NCBI GenBank assembly: GCA_027365835.1
Contig: DAHXLU010000003.1
Span: 1-40,340 of the forward strand
From: JAJZMA01 sp021850405
Lineage (GTDB): Bacteria > Chloroflexota > Dormibacteria > Aeolococcales > Aeolococcaceae
Direction of reading: 5' to 3'
Length of the DNA stretch: 40,340 nucleotides
Both the position numbers and the translations under genes were made by a program. Below, one piece after another: positions 35,944 through 40,340 of this stretch. How positions within the stretch are numbered: the stretch's first letter is position 1; each line of letters begins with the position of its first letter. The notes below the pieces were generated by a model that saw only the letters and a program-made list of their open reading frames with translations, was not told where the DNA came from and did not search any database.

Positions 35944-37235
35944 GCCTGTGCCGGTGCTACAGCCAGAAACGGGCGCGAGAAGCTGGCTTCAGCTCCCAGC
36001 TCCTCCTCGATTGCAAGCAGGCGGTTGTACTTTGCCACCCTCTCGGACCGGGAGGGCGCCCCACTCTTGATCTGGCCAGCAGCAGTGCCTACGGCAAGAT
36101 CCGCAATCGACGTGTCCTCCGTCTCGCCACTGCGATGGGAGATGACAAGACCGTAGCTGGCCCTGCGCGCAATCTGCATCGCCTGCAGTGTCTCCGAAAG
36201 CGTTCCTATCTGGTTAACCTTGACCAGCAGGGCATTGGCAATCCCCTTGTCCACTCCCTCCTGAAAGATGGTGGGATTAGTGACAAAAATATCATCGCCC
36301 ACCAGCTGTACCCTGGAGCCAAGGCGCTCAGTCAACTGCCGCCAGCCATCCCAGTCCTGCTCCGCCATTCCATCCTCAAGCGAGACGATGGGGTAGCTGC
36401 CGATCCAGCGCTCCCACAAATCAACCATCTGGGCCGAAGAGTAGGTAACGCCTTCCCGTTCAAGGTGATAAGCACCGTCCCGCCAAAGTTCAGAGGCAGC
36501 AGGGTCAAGGGCGAAGGCGACATCTTCGCCGCAGGCATAACCAGCCTGCTCTACTGCCCGGCAAAGCAGCTCCAGAGCGTCCTCGTTATGTGCAAGAGGT
36601 GGTGCAAAGCCGCCCTCGTCCCCCTGACTGGTTGGAAGGCCCCGGCCTGCAAGTACATCCCGCAAGGCATGAAAGCACTCTGCGCCCATCCTCAGGGCCT
36701 GGGCAAAACTCGTTGCACCCACAGGGACAAACATGTACTCCTGGAAATCAGTGCCGTCCTTGGCGTGAGCCCCCCCGTTGAGCACATTAAACTGGGGCAT
36801 GGGCAGAAGTGGGGCACGCTCGCCCCCCCCCAGGAATTTGTAGAACGGCAGGTGCTCTGACTCTGCCGCAGCGCGCGCTACCGCAAGGCTGGTCGCCGTT
36901 GTGGTGTTCGCACCCACTGGCTCTGGGCCCTGGTCCAGCTCTGCAAGGACAGCGTCCACTGCCGCAAGATGGCGAGCCTCCATGCCAAGAAGACGGGAGC
37001 GGACAGCTCCTTTTGCCATGGCAACGGCCTTGAGCACCCCCTTTCCCCGGAACACCGCCATATCCCGGTCGCGCAGTTCCACTGCTTCTCTTGTGCCGGT
37101 ACTTGCGCCGCTGGGAGCGTATGCCTCAGCGGTGACGCCATCACTCAGCCAGACCCTGACTGCAAGAGTAGGATTCCCCCGGGAATCCAGCACCTGCCTT
37201 GCTGCCACATCAGTAATGGTTGCCTTCCCAGCCAT
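35940..37235 (-). CDS. eno: Enolase
   Basis: Converts 2-phosphoglycerate to phosphoenolpyruvate. 431 residues, usual length. Motifs: RQVLDSRGNPTLAV, GASTGTREAVELRD, FNVLNGGAHA, SLEDGMAEQDWDGW, VGDDIFVTNP, LLVKVNQIGTLSET with catalytic Lys, and SHRSGETEDTSIADLAVG. ATG 37235 is used because AAGGAGG stands 7-8 nt upstream; a GTG two codons earlier is too close to that site. It starts 2 nt after the M20 peptidase stop, and its ribosome site lies within that gene. Confidence 0.97.
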   Translation of the reverse strand: MAGKATITDVAARQVLDSRGNPTLAVRVWLSDGVTAEAYAPSGASTGTREAVELRDRDMAVFRGKGVLKAVAMAKGAVRSRLLGMEARHLAAVDAVLAELDQGPEPVGANTTTATSLAVARAAAESEHLPFYKFLGGGERAPLLPMPQFNVLNGGAHAKDGTDFQEYMFVPVGATSFAQALRMGAECFHALRDVLAGRGLPTSQGDEGGFAPPLAHNEDALELLCRAVEQAGYACGEDVAFALDPAASELWRDGAYHLEREGVTYSSAQMVDLWERWIGSYPIVSLEDGMAEQDWDGWRQLTERLGSRVQLVGDDIFVTNPTIFQEGVDKGIANALLVKVNQIGTLSETLQAMQIARRASYGLVISHRSGETEDTSIADLAVGTAAGQIKSGAPSRSERVAKYNRLLAIEEELGAEASFSRPFLAVAPAQA

Positions 37236-37237
37236 GC

Positions 37238-38629
37238 TCACTCCTCCTTCGACAGGGCGATCAGCAGGAGTGCGATAGCCCTTATCCCCTTTTTGTACTG
37301 ACCCAGATCAAATCGCTCATTTGGTGCATGAATCTGTGCGTCCGGAAGCCCGACGCCAAAGAGGACACAGGGGATGCCCAGTACCCGGCCGATCGCCTCA
37401 ACAGGAGGGATCGATCCCCCTGTTCCTGACTCAACCGGTTCCTTTCCCCAGACCTCGCGCATCACTGCCCGTGCCGCCACAAGCAGCGGCTGCTCCCATG
37501 CAATTACCACTGGCCTCCCGGCAGCTCCAACCCTGGTTGTGACCCGCACCTCTGGTGGAGCGTTGCTTTCCAGGAAGGCTGCGACCAGCTCTCCTAGCTG
37601 GTGCGGGTCCTGCTCCGGAACCACCCGGCAGCTCAACTTGGCACTGGCACGACTGGGGATGATCGTCTTGGAACCCGGGCCGCCATATCCGGCAGTGATG
37701 CCGTTTATTTCACAGGTCGGCCGGGTCCAGAGCCGCTCAAGAGGCGAAAAATCAGGCTCACCCCACAAGGCTGGGATGTTGCCTGCCTCCTTGCGGAACA
37801 CATCCTCTGAGAAGGGAAGACTCTGCAGGGATGCACTCTCGGCGGGCGTAAGACTCCGCACTGAATCGTAGAAGCCTGGCACCTGTACATGCCCGCTGTC
37901 AGAGTGCAGCGAGGCCAGCAGACTAGCCAGCGCCTGGGTGGGGTTGCGTACTGCACCCCCAAAGCCTCCAGAATGCAGGTCGATGTCTGGGCCAGTAACA
38001 GTTACCTCAAGCGTTACCAGACCACGCAGCCGGGTGCAGATGCTCGGTACGTCGTGTCCAAAAAAAGCGGTATCTGAAACTATGCACCAGTCAGCAGACA
38101 ATCTTGGGCGATGCTCCATGAGTATCTGCTCAAAGTGTGCCGATCCAGTCTCCTCTTCCGACTCGACCAGGAGTTTTACATTTACCGGCAGCTGGTCACC
38201 AGCAGCAAGCAAGGTTTCAAGTGCCTTGACATGCATCCAGACCTGCCCCTTGTCATCTTCAGCCCCACGGGCAAATAGTGCGCCGTCATGCACCACCGGG
38301 GAGAAGGGCGGACTGTCCCACTCTTCGACCGGGTCAACAGGCTGGACATCATGGTGCCCATAGATCAGCACAGTGGGCCGTTCCGCGGAGGAGACCTTCT
38401 CCGCATATACAGCCGGGTGGTCCGCTGGACCCCAGAACTCTACCGCAAAGCCAAGGCGGGTAAGCCCATCTGCCAGAAAGCTGGCGCTACGCTCCATGTC
38501 CACTTTATGGGCTGGATCTGCCGACACACCTGGTATTGAACAGAAGGCGGCAAGTTCATCCACAAACTGGTTCCACCGTTCCTCAATTACCGCAGCCAGA
38601 GACTCAGACGTGACAGGGCAAAGGGACAT
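37238..38629 (-). CDS. M20 family metallopeptidase (dipeptidase-like)
   Basis: Cytosolic zinc dipeptidase or deacylase family. 463 residues: YGHHDVQPVDP with a metal His and Asp, FARGAEDDKGQ with the bridging Asp, ESEEETGS with catalytic Glu, a dimerisation domain (VTGPDIDLHSGGFGG) and C-terminal NERFDLGQYKKG. Substrate is not clear; similarity pattern is like carnosinase/CNDP-type peptidases. The frame runs to 38725; ATG 38629 sits just before the conserved N-terminal helix, with AGGGGG nearly touching it. It is the first gene of the eno-ogt-der-gpsA series. Confidence 0.9.
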   Translation of the reverse strand: MSLCPVTSESLAAVIEERWNQFVDELAAFCSIPGVSADPAHKVDMERSASFLADGLTRLGFAVEFWGPADHPAVYAEKVSSAERPTVLIYGHHDVQPVDPVEEWDSPPFSPVVHDGALFARGAEDDKGQVWMHVKALETLLAAGDQLPVNVKLLVESEEETGSAHFEQILMEHRPRLSADWCIVSDTAFFGHDVPSICTRLRGLVTLEVTVTGPDIDLHSGGFGGAVRNPTQALASLLASLHSDSGHVQVPGFYDSVRSLTPAESASLQSLPFSEDVFRKEAGNIPALWGEPDFSPLERLWTRPTCEINGITAGYGGPGSKTIIPSRASAKLSCRVVPEQDPHQLGELVAAFLESNAPPEVRVTTRVGAAGRPVVIAWEQPLLVAARAVMREVWGKEPVESGTGGSIPPVEAIGRVLGIPCVLFGVGLPDAQIHAPNERFDLGQYKKGIRAIALLLIALSKEE

Positions 38630-39039
38630 CCCCCTATCCAAGCACACTTGGCAGTGCCACTGCTCCCCTTGCCAGTGGTCCAGTACATACCGTAGCCAAT
38701 AAAGTGACCTGCCGCCGCCCTTCATGGGGTCGGTGCTGCGAAAACACCACGCGCAAGGAAGGAAAAGAGGTCAGAAAAGGCTCACGGCAACACCACTTCC
38801 AGGGCAGATCGGGAACATACGTGAATACTGCCTGCCAGACTGCTACCCCGGGCGGCTGGCGAAGAAAGCATGAAGGGTTTAAATGCAATGCGGGGACGCG
38901 AGCTTCGCGCTTTTACGTCGCATAGATACTTGCAATTAGGGAGCATCGGCAGGCTGAGTTACATCACCACAAGAGCATATGCCAGCCAGCTGCTGGACGC
39001 AGTACGCTTTACCCTTCCCGCACGCGACACTGCTGGAGG
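38630..39039. other. Intergenic region, promoter region for the peptidase-eno series
   Basis: About 410 nt between the M20 gene and the membrane protein stop. A CGCGA/TCGCG hairpin followed by CTTTT on the plus strand (38897-38914) resembles a terminator, but no plus-strand gene ends there. No promoter I trust and no gene is seen. Confidence 0.35.
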
Positions 39040-40074
39040 CTACTGAAACAACCCCTGGTCGGCCGGCACCGGTACATCCGGAACTGGCCAGAATGTCCAC
39101 AGCCAGATGGCAAACAGCGGTGCGCTGGAGATATCAGTTGCCCCTCCAGAGTAAAAACCTCCAAAACCCTGGCCAATAACCCAGAAAATTGCAAGAACCG
39201 CAAAACCTGACCACACGGCGTTCCGCCGGATCTCCCACCACGGCAGCGTAGCCACCAGGATGCAAATGCAGCAGACCAGAATAACAATGGGCCATGCCCA
39301 GATACTGTTCTCTGGACTGAGCTGCCACGCCAGCCCAGTCTGTACCGCACCCAGCGGCTGCACCTGTCCAACTGCCTCCATTGCTATATTCATTCCAAGA
39401 ACAATCGGGCCCGGGTAGCCGGCATACAGAGTCAGCAGGGCACCGGCAGAAAAGATCCCTGTCCAGATCCAGGCCACCAGATGCCTGTACCTGGAACAAG
39501 CCTCGGCCAGGCTTGTACCTGGATGCCACCGGTCTCGCGGCAGTGCTATAAGGCCAATCAAGGGATAGATTAGCACCGCACCTGGAAACGTCCCTGCAAA
39601 CAGGGATGTAAAGCCACCAAAAATAGCCCCCATGTTCTCACCAAAGATCCACACGACCAGCGCCCAGGGGACCGATGCCCAGACCGCCAGCCGGCGGGTA
39701 GGGGGATAGATGATTGCGATCCCGATGAGAAACTGGATCCCCGCGAACAGCCAGTTATAGAGCGCTGCGTGGGCTGCCTCAGTCAGGTAGACGGCATGAA
39801 AGACAGCTACCATCCAGCTGGGATCGGCCATCAGATCCAGATACAGGCCGTGGGCAAAGGCAGGTGTAAAAAAGTAGTGCTGAAGCTGTAGCAATGAGTC
39901 TGCCAACCATACAAGACCCAGCAGAATCGCAACACGGTTTGCGGCCTGCGCTCTCGGGTCAGACGATGTACCTACGGCCCTGCCATGCATGTTGACATCC
40001 GCTCGCAGCCGGTATCTTCCGTGGCGCCGAACCGGCGCAGTGGCATACCTGTGCCAGTCGCGCAAGAAAGCCAT
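39040..40074 (-). CDS. Multipass membrane protein with repeated motif, unknown
   Basis: 344 residues, about eight hydrophobic segments. Two similar stretches occur: WIFGENMGAIFGGFTSLFAG (about 142-161) and WVIGQGFGGFYSGGATDISS (about 299-318), each with W-x-x-G-[EQ]-x-[MF]-G and each followed by a hydrophobic segment. This suggests an internal duplication, and similar motifs occur in actinobacterial membrane proteins of unknown function as far as I recall. ATG 40074 or 39990; neither has a clear Shine-Dalgarno. Confidence 0.75.
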   Translation of the reverse strand: MAFLRDWHRYATAPVRRHGRYRLRADVNMHGRAVGTSSDPRAQAANRVAILLGLVWLADSLLQLQHYFFTPAFAHGLYLDLMADPSWMVAVFHAVYLTEAAHAALYNWLFAGIQFLIGIAIIYPPTRRLAVWASVPWALVVWIFGENMGAIFGGFTSLFAGTFPGAVLIYPLIGLIALPRDRWHPGTSLAEACSRYRHLVAWIWTGIFSAGALLTLYAGYPGPIVLGMNIAMEAVGQVQPLGAVQTGLAWQLSPENSIWAWPIVILVCCICILVATLPWWEIRRNAVWSGFAVLAIFWVIGQGFGGFYSGGATDISSAPLFAIWLWTFWPVPDVPVPADQGLFQ

Positions 40075-40167
40075 GCCACGATGATACCCGTACCACCAGT
40101 TTCTGCCACCTGTTCTGGGGCACGTGGCGAGACCGGCAGCGATCCGGCAGAGCGTCCAGAACTTACA

Positions 40168-40188
40168 GGATTACGGACGGGGTAATCC
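40168..40188. repeat. Perfect 7-bp inverted repeat upstream of the membrane protein
   Basis: GGATTAC (40168-40174) and GTAATCC (40182-40188) around a 7-nt centre. It lies 94 nt before the ATG at 40074 and could be an operator; chance is not excluded. Confidence 0.3.
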
Positions 40189-40340
40189 GCGGAGCTGACC
40201 CTAATGGGGGTGTAACTCAAATATTCCTCCCAGTAGTAGACAAAGGGAGGGGGTCTGGGGGAGGGTTGAATAATCTGTGCAAATGTGGACAAACTCTTCA
40301 CCGAGCCAGCATGGGGTGACCACTTAGCTGACCTTGGGCC

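Noticed and set aside
38897..38914. Terminator-like hairpin with CTTTT on the plus strand
   Set aside because: No plus-strand gene ends nearby, and in the minus direction the T-run is on the wrong side.
39972..40220. Minus-strand frame of 82 codons with GGGAGG before a TTG
   Set aside because: The ribosome site looks good, but it overlaps the membrane protein start and the product has no recognisable pattern. It could be a leader peptide; too weak to call.

Overview
This window is chromosomal DNA of a moderately GC-rich bacterium. The 16S rRNA reads GTGATACG after the 515 site, the SRP RNA is the large form with an Alu domain, and several genes look leaderless or start with TTG or GTG. Together these suggest a deep-branching Gram-positive-type (Terrabacteria) lineage, perhaps Chloroflexota or Ca. 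Dormibacterota. That placement is inference; no phylogeny was run. No insertion sequence, phage or CRISPR array was seen.

Layout. Positions 1-3632 hold an rRNA operon on the minus strand (16S, tRNA-Ile, tRNA-Ala, 5' half of 23S) with two good promoter matches upstream (3726-3853). A plus-strand gene for a secreted protein very rich in cysteine and proline follows (4082-5041). Next is the conserved minus-strand cluster ffs (large SRP RNA), dnaX, ybaB, recR and a divergent folC-like gene (5101-9418). plsY and a response regulator with an unrecognised output domain are divergent from nearly leaderless promoters (9611-11367). A short plus-strand accessory stretch (11400-12840) carries a frameshifted macro-domain gene and an unrecognised 210-residue protein.

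From 29853 down to 12998 runs a long, mostly tightly packed minus-strand series: secDF, mnmA, a small membrane protein, five proteins matching the order and topology of complex I subunits NuoJ-K-L-M-N, then an HtrB/PatA-like acyltransferase, a GT4 glycosyltransferase, a DegV/FakB-like fatty-acid-binding protein, a second and degenerate PlsY, a flippase-like membrane protein and a galactokinase-like GHMP kinase. The last six look like a phospho-glycolipid assembly module. The Nuo-like subunits lack most of the lysines and glutamates that carry protons in normal complex I, which is the most unusual observation here.

The right part has a PH-like membrane-anchored protein (plus strand), an SH3b lipoprotein preceded by a tiny zinc-ribbon gene, tRNA-Pro(GGG), and a minus-strand run of M20 peptidase, eno, ogt, a small conserved-looking protein, der and gpsA. 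A multipass membrane protein with a repeated motif closes the window.
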